Made by a program: the position numbers and the translations under genes
Shown: positions 38,997-49,378 of the stretch, piece by piece
Numbering within the stretch: the first letter of the stretch is position 1
Layout of the letters: each line of letters begins with the position of its first letter
Origin: a bacterium
Lineage (GTDB): Bacteria; Patescibacteriota; Dojkabacteria; JAKAPS01; JAJZLI01
Assembly: GCA_027459825.1 (NCBI GenBank)
Contig: DAIDGT010000006.1
Coordinates: 1-57,252 of the forward strand
Length of the DNA: 57,252 nucleotides
Direction: 5' to 3'
The notes under the pieces: model-generated
The model's database searches: none
What the model saw: the letters and a program-made list of their open reading frames with translations, nothing else
What the model was told of the DNA's origin: nothing

Positions 38997-40714
38997 ATCC
39001 AAAATTGTTTAGAAAAAAAATATCTTGGATAGTTTTATTCCTTACGGCCTTCCTGTTCATAGTGATTTTTAAGCTCTTTAATCTTCAGGTTATTAATAAT
39101 GCTAGATATACTGTAGAGGCTTCTGTCGAAAATAATTTTGATAGTACTCTCCAGTCTTTAAGAGGTGTCATTACCGCTTCCACAGGACTTATTCTTGCAG
39201 GGGATAGACCAGTTTACGATGTTTATGTCGATAAAACCCAAGTAAAGAATAAAAAAGTTTTTGTTGATACCGTGTCTACAGTGTTGGATATCTCAAAAAA
39301 CAAGCTGAATAGTATTTTAAACTCAAAATATATTTGGGTACAACTTGAAAATAATGTATCTGCTGCTCAAAAAAATAAACTTGCCAATATATCTTCTTTA
39401 GTTTTTGAGCAACATGAAGGTAGATATTATCCAGATGGATCATTGTTTTCTGATATATTAGGTTTCCTTAGTGTAAATAATGGATCTACACCTTCTGGAA
39501 ATTATGGTATTGAGGGATATTTTAATGGCGCTCTGGAAGGGCATAATGGATTTACTTCTGGTACTGAGAGTGCATTTGGTATACCTATATTATCCTCAAA
39601 TTATCAATTTGTTCCACCTAAAAATGGTGATACTGTTAAACTAACAGTTGTTCCTGCCTTACAGAATATTTTAAATACATCTCTAGATTACTGGACTAAA
39701 AAAGAAGATGCAACATCTGGGTCTGCAATTCTTATGGATCCAAAGACTGGCGCAATTCTTGCAATGTCTTCATATCCCACATATAACCCCAATTATTATT
39801 GGAATTATAATAATAATGATTTTGCAAATAATGCAATAAATTTTATATATGAACCTGGTTCTGTTGGAAAGTTAGTTACAGCTGTTGCTGCTATAAATAC
39901 AGGTAAAATGACTCCTTCTACTACAGTAGATGATAATACTGGAATTTTTACAGTTGGTGGAAAGAATATCTATAACTGGAATAAGCAACCAGATGGTATT
40001 ATGAACCTTGCTCAAATTCTAAAGCTTTCTTCCAATGTAGGGGCTAGTATAGTAGCGACAAAATACTTATCATCCCAAACACTCTATAATTATAGCTTAA
40101 AACTTGGTTTTGGTCAGTTAACTGGTATTATGCTTCAGGGAGAAGAAACAGGTTATGTCCCTAATTATCAAACTTGGAATGAATCAAATCTTGCAACTGC
40201 ATCTTTTGGGCAATTCTATGGAGTATCTCCTCTGCAGATTATTGACGCATATGATTCCATTGCAAATGGAGGAAAAAGAATGGAACCATATATTGTTCAA
40301 AGTATTACTACCCCAGATGGAAAGACAATAAATTTTACTCCAAAGGTACTTGATAATGTTGTGTCTTCATCTGTAGCTTCTGAAATAAATCAAATGTTGA
40401 CATATACAACTACGGGCGAACCGAATTGGGCCCTAAATCAAGAGGGAGTAGGTAGTTACATTCCTATTATTGCAAGTAAAACAGGATCTGCTCAGGTTCC
40501 ATCTAAAAAAAGTTCTGGTGGATATTCTAATTCAGATTACATAATGACATATGTTGGTTATGCTCCAGCAAATAACCCTAAATTTATTCTTCTTACTATG
40601 ATGAATGATCCACAGAAACCATTATTAAATCAGTATTATGCAGCAACTACTGCATGTGTAGAATGGGGACAGATGGCAAAAGGTATCTTCAATTACTTTA
40701 ATATATCTCCTTAA
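38993..40714 (+). CDS. ftsI: Penicillin-binding protein 2/FtsI-type transpeptidase
   Basis: EPGSVGKLVTAVAA (SxxK context), SSNVG, SKTGSAQVP (KTG). Confidence 0.93.
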   Translation: MNPKLFRKKISWIVLFLTAFLFIVIFKLFNLQVINNARYTVEASVENNFDSTLQSLRGVITASTGLILAGDRPVYDVYVDKTQVKNKKVFVDTVSTVLDISKNKLNSILNSKYIWVQLENNVSAAQKNKLANISSLVFEQHEGRYYPDGSLFSDILGFLSVNNGSTPSGNYGIEGYFNGALEGHNGFTSGTESAFGIPILSSNYQFVPPKNGDTVKLTVVPALQNILNTSLDYWTKKEDATSGSAILMDPKTGAILAMSSYPTYNPNYYWNYNNNDFANNAINFIYEPGSVGKLVTAVAAINTGKMTPSTTVDDNTGIFTVGGKNIYNWNKQPDGIMNLAQILKLSSNVGASIVATKYLSSQTLYNYSLKLGFGQLTGIMLQGEETGYVPNYQTWNESNLATASFGQFYGVSPLQIIDAYDSIANGGKRMEPYIVQSITTPDGKTINFTPKVLDNVVSSSVASEINQMLTYTTTGEPNWALNQEGVGSYIPIIASKTGSAQVPSKKSSGGYSNSDYIMTYVGYAPANNPKFILLTMMNDPQKPLLNQYYAATTACVEWGQMAKGIFNYFNISP

Positions 40715-41111
40715 TTCTTGGGTAATCTTTGTACCATATAATTTTTCCTTCAGTGTAATTTCTTTTCCTCATATTACTTGCTATTACTATATGAGGTGGT
40801 CTATGATGGTTTGCTGTTATATCTCCAGATTTTACCCTATATAACCTTCCAATGTAGTTAACATATGATTCTGTATTTGCCGTTGTATCTGATAAAGAGA
40901 AAATTTTTACTAATATAATTCCTAAATTTGGATCTTGAAGGCTAGCTGACATATAAATTTCACCAGTAAATCCCAATGGATATTGCTCAAATGTTTCTAT
41001 AAGGCCATTTAAACATTCCATCTCCCTAGAGGTTAATATTCTGTAAAATTCTTTTCTGTTTTCAGTAATAGTTTTTGGATCTGGGATTTTTTCTATTTGT
41101 TCTGTCTCCAT
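40698..41111 (-). CDS. Hypothetical protein
   Basis: Open frame without known motif. Confidence 0.5.
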   Translation of the reverse strand: METEQIEKIPDPKTITENRKEFYRILTSREMECLNGLIETFEQYPLGFTGEIYMSASLQDPNLGIILVKIFSLSDTTANTESYVNYIGRLYRVKSGDITANHHRPPHIVIASNMRKRNYTEGKIIWYKDYPRIKEIY

Positions 41112-41204
41112 ATCAAATTTGTTAGTATTATAACATAATATATACTGTTAAATTTATTTTAAATGTTTTACAATGATTTTTAGATTTGAGATAATTAACT
41201 TCAT

Positions 41205-42497
41205 ATGTATAAATTTGAAATAGATGGTGGTGTTCCACTTTCAGGGGAAGTTTCTCTTGTTGGTGGGAAGAATTCTGTTATTCCTGTTATTTGTGCAACT
41301 CTACTGACAAATAAAAAATGTGTATTAACCAATGTACCTAAGATTTCTGATGTAAGAGTACTTATCAGGATATTAAAAAAATTAGGTTCTAAGGTTGCCT
41401 ATACAGGAGAAAATGAATTAACTATTCATAATTTAAATATTCGTTATGACCCCAGTATTTTATCTGATTTTAAACATTTAAGAGGTTCAATTTTATTTTT
41501 ATGTCCTCTATTTGTTAGGTTAGGTAAGGTTAGATTTGGATATCCTGGTGGAGATAGAATTGGCGCACGAGAAATTACTGCTCACCTTGATGGTATTAGA
41601 TCTCTTGGGGGAAAAGTGGAGTTTGAAAACTCTCATTTTATAGTATCTGGAAAGAGAAAAGGTTCTAATATTTTTCTTTATGAACCATCGGTAACCGCAA
41701 CAGAAAATTTAGTTATGCTTGCTGTTTTAACTCAAGGTACAACAGTAATAGAAAATGCAGCATGTGAACCTCATGTTGCTGATCTTTGCAGGATGCTTGT
41801 TGATATGGGTGCGAGTATTAGTGGTATTGGTACAAATTATTTGAAAATTAAAGGAATTGAAACTCTCTCTGGAGTTGAACATAATATCCCTATAGATTAT
41901 ATAGAGGTTGCAAATTACTTGGTTTTTGCTCTTGTTACAGGAGGAGATATTACTGTTTTAAATATTATTCCAAATGAATTAAAGTCTGTGCTTTATGTGT
42001 TTGAAAAATTCAATGTAGTCTATGAGATAAGTAAAGTAGGGGAAACATTTAATATTAGAATACCTCCTGAACAGAATTTATACTTTAGAAAAGATATCGG
42101 TTTTAATAATTTAGGTATATATACCAATCCTTTTCCTGGTTTTCCTACAGATTTGTTATCTGTTGTTATCTCTCTTGCCCTCCATGTAAAGGGCAAGATT
42201 TTATTTTTTGAGAAAATGTATGAAGATAGATTAAAATTTGCTCTTTCTTTTAATAAAATGGGTGGAAAGGTTAAACTTTTAGATTCTCATCGTATTATGG
42301 TGTTAGGTCCTAGAAATCTTGTAGGTAGATCTTTACATCCTAATGATATTAGGGCTGCTACAGCTTATCTTTCTGCTGCTTTGAGCGCTCGTGGAAAGAG
42401 TCAACTTTATGGAGTGGAACATTTAGATCGCGCATATCCTAGAATAGAGAAGACCCTACAGAAACTTGGTGGTAAAATAAAGAGAATTAGATTATGA
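41205..42497 (+). CDS. murA: UDP-N-acetylglucosamine 1-carboxyvinyltransferase
   Basis: GGVPLSGEVSLVGGKNSVIPVICATLL; PGGDRIGAREITAHL; NPFPGFPTDL; MYEDRLKFALSFNKMG. Confidence 0.93.
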   Translation: MYKFEIDGGVPLSGEVSLVGGKNSVIPVICATLLTNKKCVLTNVPKISDVRVLIRILKKLGSKVAYTGENELTIHNLNIRYDPSILSDFKHLRGSILFLCPLFVRLGKVRFGYPGGDRIGAREITAHLDGIRSLGGKVEFENSHFIVSGKRKGSNIFLYEPSVTATENLVMLAVLTQGTTVIENAACEPHVADLCRMLVDMGASISGIGTNYLKIKGIETLSGVEHNIPIDYIEVANYLVFALVTGGDITVLNIIPNELKSVLYVFEKFNVVYEISKVGETFNIRIPPEQNLYFRKDIGFNNLGIYTNPFPGFPTDLLSVVISLALHVKGKILFFEKMYEDRLKFALSFNKMGGKVKLLDSHRIMVLGPRNLVGRSLHPNDIRAATAYLSAALSARGKSQLYGVEHLDRAYPRIEKTLQKLGGKIKRIRL

Positions 42498-43273
42498 AAA
42501 TATTCATACGTAGGGTCATCAAAAATATATATTCTTTTATTGCCAAGTGCCTAGTTAAGTCAAATAATATTAAGGTAATTGTTGTATTTGGCGCTAGATC
42601 TTCTGATATCTGTGTAGAAGCAATATATAGTGTTTTAAGTGAAAAAGGACTAAGAGTTAAAAGAAGCTATTTAGGTTTTGAGAAAGATCTGGATTTTGCT
42701 AATTTTGTTGCAACTCCATGGGAAAATTACACCTTTATGCATTTTCTTTATGCTCTCGTCACATTTCCGATAATATACTTCTTTAAGATATACAATAATT
42801 TATATTTAATAGTAGATGTTTCTACAGTATCTTCTTCTGTCTGTAAGTATTATACAAAATTTCTACAACCTGAAGTATGTGTTTTCCTTGATACTACGAT
42901 AAGCTCAGTTGTATTTCAAAATAAAATAATAGAAGAATCTGCCGATGATTCTAAGATTATTGTTTTTGGAGATTCTAGAAAAAAAGAACTTCTAAATTTT
43001 GATTTTAAGAGAAAGTTTTTGACTTTTGGTGAAAATATACAGAATACATTATCATATAGTAAGGTATCAGAAAAAAGTATACATGTTTTATATAATGGTC
43101 AATTTATTGATTTTGATAATAATTTTGCAGATTTAGATCTAAAAATTATTGCAGCTGCAATTCTTGCATCTATTATTATGGGAGTACCATTTGAACAGGC
43201 TGTACACAATATATGTAAATTTCAGATGCCTCATAAAGGTTTTCAACGTATATTTGAAAAATTTAAACAATGA
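42494..43273 (+). CDS. Degenerate Mur-ligase (MurF/MurE central-domain) homologue without P-loop
   Basis: Collinear with MurE: KVIVVFGARSSDICVEAIYSVL aligns with KLIGVTGTDGKTTTSTLIYSML; coupled ATGA to murE. Confidence 0.5.
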   Translation: MKIFIRRVIKNIYSFIAKCLVKSNNIKVIVVFGARSSDICVEAIYSVLSEKGLRVKRSYLGFEKDLDFANFVATPWENYTFMHFLYALVTFPIIYFFKIYNNLYLIVDVSTVSSSVCKYYTKFLQPEVCVFLDTTISSVVFQNKIIEESADDSKIIVFGDSRKKELLNFDFKRKFLTFGENIQNTLSYSKVSEKSIHVLYNGQFIDFDNNFADLDLKIIAAAILASIIMGVPFEQAVHNICKFQMPHKGFQRIFEKFKQ

Positions 43274-44493
43274 AAGCTTTCGTACATAGATTAACTTCAA
43301 ATATTTCTACACTCCCTTTTCGAGTATTTAAATCTAGATTTAAACTAATAGGAGTTACAGGAACTGATGGCAAAACTACTACCTCAACATTGATATATTC
43401 TATGCTTAAGACTGATAAAAGAAAAGTTGCATTAATCACTACGATAGGGCTTTTTATTGATGGAAAGTTTTCTTCTACAGGGTTACATACAACTACTCCT
43501 TCTGCAGTTTTTATATGGAAGATGCTTTATAAAGTAAGAAATTTTGATTTTGTAGTAATTGAAGTCAGTTCTCATGCTATAGACCAAGGAAGGATTGCAG
43601 GACTTAAGTTTGATACTATAGTTTATACAAATATAACTCATGATCACCTTGATTATCATAAGAGTTGGAATAATTATGCAAATACAAAGGCTAAATTACG
43701 ATATTTTATTAATAAAATATCTGGCTCTATAATTGTTAATGCTGATGATAAAAAATCATATAAATTTTTAATGAAAAAATTTGAAGGATATAATGTAATA
43801 TCTTATGGAATTTACCATAATGCAGATATAAGGGCGCTTCATATATTAAAAGATTCTTTTGATGTAAAATCAAATAAAATTGATACTACATTAAAAACAA
43901 ATTTATTTGGAGAATACAATATTTCAAACTCCCTAGCCGCTATAGCTTGTGTTTTAAGGTATGATGTGTCCTTGAATAGTATATCTACTGTTATATCAGA
44001 CTTTCCTAAAATTCCTGGTAGATTTGATATTGTATCTTATTCACCTTTAATCTTTGTTGATTTTGCACATACAGCGAATGCAATTTACAATATATTGGAT
44101 TCTGTATCATACAAAAAAGAGAATAATTCAAAAATTATTACTGTGTTTGGTGCACCGGGAGAAAGAGATAAACTTAAGCGTCCAAATATGGGGAAGGCTG
44201 CATCTAAATTTTCAGATGTGATTATTATTACTGCAGATGATCCTAGATATGAAAGTTTAGATAATATATTTAATGATATTACAAAAAAAATTGATAAAAG
44301 TGAGTTTAAACTAAATAAAAATTTGTTTAAAATTGATGCTAGGGAAGATGCTATACGTTTTGCATTAAAAATTGCAACAAAAAAGGATATAGTTGCTGTT
44401 TTAGGTAAAGGCCATGAGGAGTCATTATCTATAAAAGGAAAGGAATACAATTGGAATGATAAAAAATTTATTCAAAAGCTACTCGGAGGGTGA
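43270..44493 (+). CDS. murE: MurE-type Mur ligase lacking the N-terminal UDP-binding domain
   Basis: GVTGTDGKTTT; EVSSHAIDQGRIAGLKFDTIVYTNITHDHLDYH; KIPGRFD; DDPRYE; LGKGHE. Confidence 0.85.
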   Translation: MKAFVHRLTSNISTLPFRVFKSRFKLIGVTGTDGKTTTSTLIYSMLKTDKRKVALITTIGLFIDGKFSSTGLHTTTPSAVFIWKMLYKVRNFDFVVIEVSSHAIDQGRIAGLKFDTIVYTNITHDHLDYHKSWNNYANTKAKLRYFINKISGSIIVNADDKKSYKFLMKKFEGYNVISYGIYHNADIRALHILKDSFDVKSNKIDTTLKTNLFGEYNISNSLAAIACVLRYDVSLNSISTVISDFPKIPGRFDIVSYSPLIFVDFAHTANAIYNILDSVSYKKENNSKIITVFGAPGERDKLKRPNMGKAASKFSDVIIITADDPRYESLDNIFNDITKKIDKSEFKLNKNLFKIDAREDAIRFALKIATKKDIVAVLGKGHEESLSIKGKEYNWNDKKFIQKLLGG

Positions 44494-45023
44494 CTTTGTA
44501 ATCTGCTTGGTTTCATACCTCTTCCTTGTTTAGAATGTGTTACTGTTTCTTGTCCTTGTTGTGACTTTATACTGTTTACACTATTTTCTTCAAATATTTG
44601 ATGTTGTCCTGCTGATAGTAGTTCTGATAACCTTTGTAATTTTGCAATATTCTTTTTGTCTTGTTCTTCCTTTGTAATCATCAAAACTCTTCCTATATTT
44701 TCATTGTTGTTTATTTCTTGCTGGGTATTTTCCACTACGTATGTTTTGCCTCCAGGTGTACTTTCGAGTCTGTATGTTTCTGGGGGTCCTGAAAGTGGGT
44801 GTACTCCAACTGACAATATTGTATTCTTATAATTTTTAATTCTTACAAGCCTTACTGTTACTATTGGATCTGTTGGGATTTTAGGAATTAAATACACCAT
44901 TGAATCTCTACCTGCGTTTACTAGTTCATTTTTTAAATGCATGAACTGAGAGTCAATTTTTTCTTGTAGAGCATCTATACTTTCAATATTTCCACTTGTG
45001 ATTATTTCCTCTTCTATACTCAT
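44472..45023 (-). CDS. Hypothetical protein
   Basis: Open frame without known motif. Confidence 0.5.
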   Translation of the reverse strand: MSIEEEIITSGNIESIDALQEKIDSQFMHLKNELVNAGRDSMVYLIPKIPTDPIVTVRLVRIKNYKNTILSVGVHPLSGPPETYRLESTPGGKTYVVENTQQEINNNENIGRVLMITKEEQDKKNIAKLQRLSELLSAGQHQIFEENSVNSIKSQQGQETVTHSKQGRGMKPSRLQSHPPSSF

Positions 45024-45084
45024 ATTTTAGACAATACTACACAAGTATGATGCAACAACTTCATTATATTATAAATAACTTTAA

Positions 45085-46191
45085 ATGTCTAAATTAGGTG
45101 GTATAATTATCTTCAATATATATATGGATATAGACCCAAAATCTAAAATAGTAATATATGCTCCTGAAGCTTTTGCATCCAAGTCACGAAAAAAGTACCC
45201 TTTGAGGGCAAAAACTGCTGATGGTGTAATCCGATTTTCAGATTATGAAATACTGGGGGTATATGATTTTACCGCATATGAAGGAGAAAGTTGTAAAGAT
45301 GTTCTTGGGATAAGAGATGATATTAAAATTTTTTCTTCCATTAATGATCTTTTATCTTTAAATCCCAAATATCTCTTTATTGGAGTATCACCGGAAGGAG
45401 GAAATATTGATAATAATATGATGGAGGATATAAAGATGGCTCTAAGTCAAGGAATATCTGTTGTTTCTGGTATGCATTTTGAAATGTCCCAAGATTCTAC
45501 ACTATCTCGCATTGCTAAAGAGAATAATGCTTTTTTGTATGATGTTAGGATACCAAAGGAAGATATTCCTGTTGCATCAGCTAGGGCATATTTTTCCCAT
45601 TCAAAAAGAATATTGACAGTTGGTATGGATGCTGCAATAGGCAAGATGACTGTCTGTCTTACATTAGATCGTTATGCGAGAAGCTTAAGTAGAAATAGTG
45701 CTTTTATTGCAACAGGTCAGACAGGTATCATGATATCAGGTAGAGGTATTTCTGTTGATAGAGTTATTGGTGATTTTATGGCTGGTGCTGCTGAAAAGTT
45801 GGTTTTGGAATATTCCCAAAAAGGTCATGATACTCTATTTATTGAAGGTCAAGGATCACTATTTCATCCTGGTTATTCAGGAGTTACCCTCTCTTTGATC
45901 CATGGTTCTGTTCCAACAGATTTGATACTTGTTATTAGGGCAAAGAGGAAACATTCAATAGGATCAAAGTTAATTGAGTTACCAACAATACAGGATGCAA
46001 TAAAAATCCATGAAGATATATGTCTTCCTATTCAAAAGGCAAAAGTAAAGTGTATAGCAGTAAATTCGTATGGAATGGATGGTGTTTCTGCTAGAGAATA
46101 CATTGAAAAAGTAGAAGATATCACTGGTCTTCCGACTGATGATGTTTTACTGAATGGTCCAGAAAAATTATATAATGCATTGAAATTATGA
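45085..46191 (+). CDS. DUF1611 P-loop protein (DgcN-related)
   Basis: N-terminal Rossmann-like region; VGMDAAIGKMTVCLTL; ATGQTGIMISG; LFIEGQGSLFHPGYSGVTLSLIHGS. Confidence 0.8.
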   Translation: MSKLGGIIIFNIYMDIDPKSKIVIYAPEAFASKSRKKYPLRAKTADGVIRFSDYEILGVYDFTAYEGESCKDVLGIRDDIKIFSSINDLLSLNPKYLFIGVSPEGGNIDNNMMEDIKMALSQGISVVSGMHFEMSQDSTLSRIAKENNAFLYDVRIPKEDIPVASARAYFSHSKRILTVGMDAAIGKMTVCLTLDRYARSLSRNSAFIATGQTGIMISGRGISVDRVIGDFMAGAAEKLVLEYSQKGHDTLFIEGQGSLFHPGYSGVTLSLIHGSVPTDLILVIRAKRKHSIGSKLIELPTIQDAIKIHEDICLPIQKAKVKCIAVNSYGMDGVSAREYIEKVEDITGLPTDDVLLNGPEKLYNALKL

Positions 46192-47594
46192 AAGGTAAGA
46201 AAGTCCATTTTATAGGAATATGTGGTACAGCTATGGCTCCTATATCTGTTATGATGAGAAATTTAGGCTTTGATGTTACGGGTTCTGATAAAGGTTTTTT
46301 TCCTCCAGTATCTGTATATTTAAAACAGAACAATATGTCTTTGCTCCTTGGATATAAAAAGGAACATATAACATCCGATATTGATTTTGTTGTTATTGGT
46401 AATTCTCAGGGAAAAGATAATCCTGAAATAATTGAGGTTTTATCAAAAAAAATTCCATATTATTCATATCCCGAGATTCTTGAGAAGTATTTGATTAAAG
46501 AAAATTCTATTGTAGTTGCTGGCGAATTTGGTAAGACAACAATAACCTCAGCTATTGCTCATATATTATCTTGTGCAAATATTGATCCTAGTTTTATGTT
46601 TGGAGGAGTATCCTTAAATTTTAAGGATGCATGTGTATCTTCAAAAGGGGAATTTTCTGTTTTGGAAGGAGATGAATATAATAGCGCATTCTTTGACAAG
46701 AAATCCAAGTTTTTACATTACAGACCTAAATATTTAATTGTTACTGGTCTTGTTTGGGACCATGTTGATCTTTTTCCAACAAAAGAAGATTATATTCAAG
46801 CTTATAAAGATCTTGTTATGCTGTTGCCTAGTGAGGGTGCTTTATTACTTAACTCCGATGGACAAGATGTTATAAATAATTTACAAAATATTGCTCAGTG
46901 TCCTGTATATACTTTCTCTATGGTAAAAAAGGATACTTCATTTTATTTAGAAAGTATTGATCTTTCTTCAGATAATGTTACAAGGTTTAAAATAAGAGAT
47001 AGTATCAAAAATATATCATATGATTTTGAAACTTCTCTAATAGGAATACATAATGTACAAAATATTATTGCTGCAGTGGCATTATGTTTAACTATCACCA
47101 ACATTTCATATGAAGATATTTTTAAGGCAGTAAAATCATTTTTAGGGGTAAAAAGACGGTTAGAGGTTAGGTATAATAAGAACAACATTATGGTAATTGA
47201 TGATTTTGCTCATTCTCCCGTTAAAATTAAAACAACTATTCAGGCTGTAAGAAAAAAGTTTCCAGAGAGACATATAGTTTCTATTTTTGAACCACATACA
47301 ATGAGTGCTAGAGATAAAAAAACACTTAATTGGTATAAAGATATATTTCAAGGATCAGATAGAGTAATAATTTCTGATATATTCAAAGGAAATCTTTTGT
47401 CAGATGATCTAAAGGTTAATCCTAATGATATTGTAAATATTGTAAAAAATGAAATACCTGATAGTTCTCATGTTACAAACATGTTACTTGCAGATGAGCT
47501 TAAGAAAGAAATGAAATCTGGCGATATATTTCTTTTCATGTCTTCAGGTAGTTTTTCTGGTGCATTAGAAAAGTTACTTAGAGAACTTCCTTGA
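46188..47594 (+). CDS. mpl: Mpl-type UDP-MurNAc:tripeptide ligase
   Basis: HFIGICGTAMAPISVMMRNLGFDVTGSDKGFFPPVSVYL; VVAGEFGKTTITS; LEGDEYNSAFFDKKSKFLHYRPKYLI..WDHVDLFP. Confidence 0.82.
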   Translation: MKGKKVHFIGICGTAMAPISVMMRNLGFDVTGSDKGFFPPVSVYLKQNNMSLLLGYKKEHITSDIDFVVIGNSQGKDNPEIIEVLSKKIPYYSYPEILEKYLIKENSIVVAGEFGKTTITSAIAHILSCANIDPSFMFGGVSLNFKDACVSSKGEFSVLEGDEYNSAFFDKKSKFLHYRPKYLIVTGLVWDHVDLFPTKEDYIQAYKDLVMLLPSEGALLLNSDGQDVINNLQNIAQCPVYTFSMVKKDTSFYLESIDLSSDNVTRFKIRDSIKNISYDFETSLIGIHNVQNIIAAVALCLTITNISYEDIFKAVKSFLGVKRRLEVRYNKNNIMVIDDFAHSPVKIKTTIQAVRKKFPERHIVSIFEPHTMSARDKKTLNWYKDIFQGSDRVIISDIFKGNLLSDDLKVNPNDIVNIVKNEIPDSSHVTNMLLADELKKEMKSGDIFLFMSSGSFSGALEKLLRELP

Positions 47595-48492
47595 AATACT
47601 CAATGGTTTCTCTTATCCCATTTTGGATTGTTGTCTTTGGATTCCATGATAGAATATCTTTTGTTTGCGTAATATCATTGATGTACACTTTTTGAGCATT
47701 TTCTGTTCCATTTATATTGTCTATTTTTATATCCTGTCCCAGCACATCTTTTATATATCTTGCAATATTATCTTTTGAATAACCAAGTCCGCTACCAACA
47801 TTTAAAGTTCCATTAAATGCATTATCAAAAGATAATATTATTGCCTTAATTAAATCTGATATATATAGATAGTCATATATACTATTATCTTTTATGATAA
47901 TTTCTTTTTTTTGTATAGCAGAAGTTATTGCTTCTTCTATAAATGAGTTATGCTCTCTTGCATACTCACCGTAGATATTTGAAGTTCTAAGAACTAGACA
48001 GGGGATTCCGTACTCATCTGAATATTTCTTTATTATTTCTTCAGATTCAATTTTTTGTCTTAAGTATTCATTTGATGCAGAAATATTACTGCTTTCTTTA
48101 AAAGGAGGAGTGTCTTGGTAGATTTTATAATCTGACAAATATATGAATTTTTTTAATTTTGAATAATCAATTAGTTCTTCAAGAGTATTGGATAATCCAC
48201 TTATATTTACTTTTCTGCTGAAATCTGGTTTTTGTATTGTTTCCTGCTCTGATAAGCTTGCAAGATGAATAATGTAATCAGGCTCAAAAGATCTTATCTT
48301 AGTTATTCCGGGCACTGTTATATCAGCATATTCTGTTTTTACTAGGTTTTGAGAGATACTACTATCTAGGTTGAATATTTTTCCTAGTTTATATTCAAGA
48401 AATCTGATAATAATATTAGATCCTATAAACCCAGACCCTCCTATCAGTAAGAAATTTTTTTCCTGATCCAATTTATATTTATTTGTTACCAT
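47578..48492 (-). CDS. NAD-dependent epimerase/dehydratase (extended SDR)
   Basis: LLIGGSGFIGSNI; LRTSNIYGEYAREHN; LNVGSGLGYS. Confidence 0.88.
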   Translation of the reverse strand: MVTNKYKLDQEKNFLLIGGSGFIGSNIIIRFLEYKLGKIFNLDSSISQNLVKTEYADITVPGITKIRSFEPDYIIHLASLSEQETIQKPDFSRKVNISGLSNTLEELIDYSKLKKFIYLSDYKIYQDTPPFKESSNISASNEYLRQKIESEEIIKKYSDEYGIPCLVLRTSNIYGEYAREHNSFIEEAITSAIQKKEIIIKDNSIYDYLYISDLIKAIILSFDNAFNGTLNVGSGLGYSKDNIARYIKDVLGQDIKIDNINGTENAQKVYINDITQTKDILSWNPKTTIQNGIRETIEYFKEVL

Positions 48493-48556
48493 ACAAATTT
48501 AGTTATATTCCTTTTGTAACTTTTATTCAATCTTAAAAAATGATATTATCCATATC

Positions 48557-49378
48557 ATGGCTAAAAGAGAAAGTCAAAGTAGTGTACTTACCTTCATAAT
48601 CATATTTGTAATTATTATTGTTGGCGTATTTCTAATGGTATTTTTTGCATTAAGAGGTAATAGTCCATCTTCATCTGTTAATAGTAACGAGGGTAAGGTT
48701 GTTCCTTCCTCTACTATCCAACAATTATCCGATATCCCTATGTCTAATATAAAAAATAGTTTATCTACTAAAGCTTCAACAGCTTTACAAAGTGTTTCTT
48801 ATCCAAGTCCACTTACCAAAAATGGTTTACCTGAAGTATTATATGTTGGTGCAGAATATTGCCCATTTTGCGCAGCAGAAAGATGGGCACTTATCGTTGC
48901 TTTATCTAAATTCGGTTCTTTTAGTAACTTACATTACACTAAGTCATCTTCTTCTGATATTGATCCAAATACAGCAACATTTTCTTTCTATGGATCAAAA
49001 TATACCAGCAAGTATATCTCTTTTGTACCTGTTGAAACATACACTAATGTTGCTGATGCAAGCGGTGGTTATACTCCTTTACAGAGTTTAACTTCTTCCG
49101 AATCTAGCTTATTTAATCATTTTGATGCCCCTCCTTATGTTTCTTCTAGTAACGCTGGGTCTATCCCTTTTGTTGATATTGCCAATAAATATATATTGAT
49201 TGGTGCTCAGTATGTTCCTGATGTACTTCAGTCAAAAAATTGGAGTGAGATATTATCTGCTATAAGTACTTCTAACTCTAGTATTTCTAATGATATATTA
49301 TCTGCTTCTGGATATTTGATTCAGGACATATGTAAGGCTACAAATGGTCAACCTTCGAATATTTGCTCGGAAATATAG
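48557..49378 (+). CDS. Membrane-anchored thioredoxin-like (DUF929-like) protein
   Basis: N-terminal [34 protein letters not shown]. Confidence 0.8.
   Translation: MAKRESQSSVLTFIIIFVIIIVGVFLMVFFALRGNSPSSSVNSNEGKVVPSSTIQQLSDIPMSNIKNSLSTKASTALQSVSYPSPLTKNGLPEVLYVGAEYCPFCAAERWALIVALSKFGSFSNLHYTKSSSSDIDPNTATFSFYGSKYTSKYISFVPVETYTNVADASGGYTPLQSLTSSESSLFNHFDAPPYVSSSNAGSIPFVDIANKYILIGAQYVPDVLQSKNWSEILSAISTSNSSISNDILSASGYLIQDICKATNGQPSNICSEI

Noticed and set aside
44085-44450. 121-aa minus-strand ORF
   Set aside because: Antisense to the conserved MurE C-domain.
48792-49091. 99-aa ORF inside the thioredoxin-like gene
   Set aside because: Alternative frame of a well-supported CDS.
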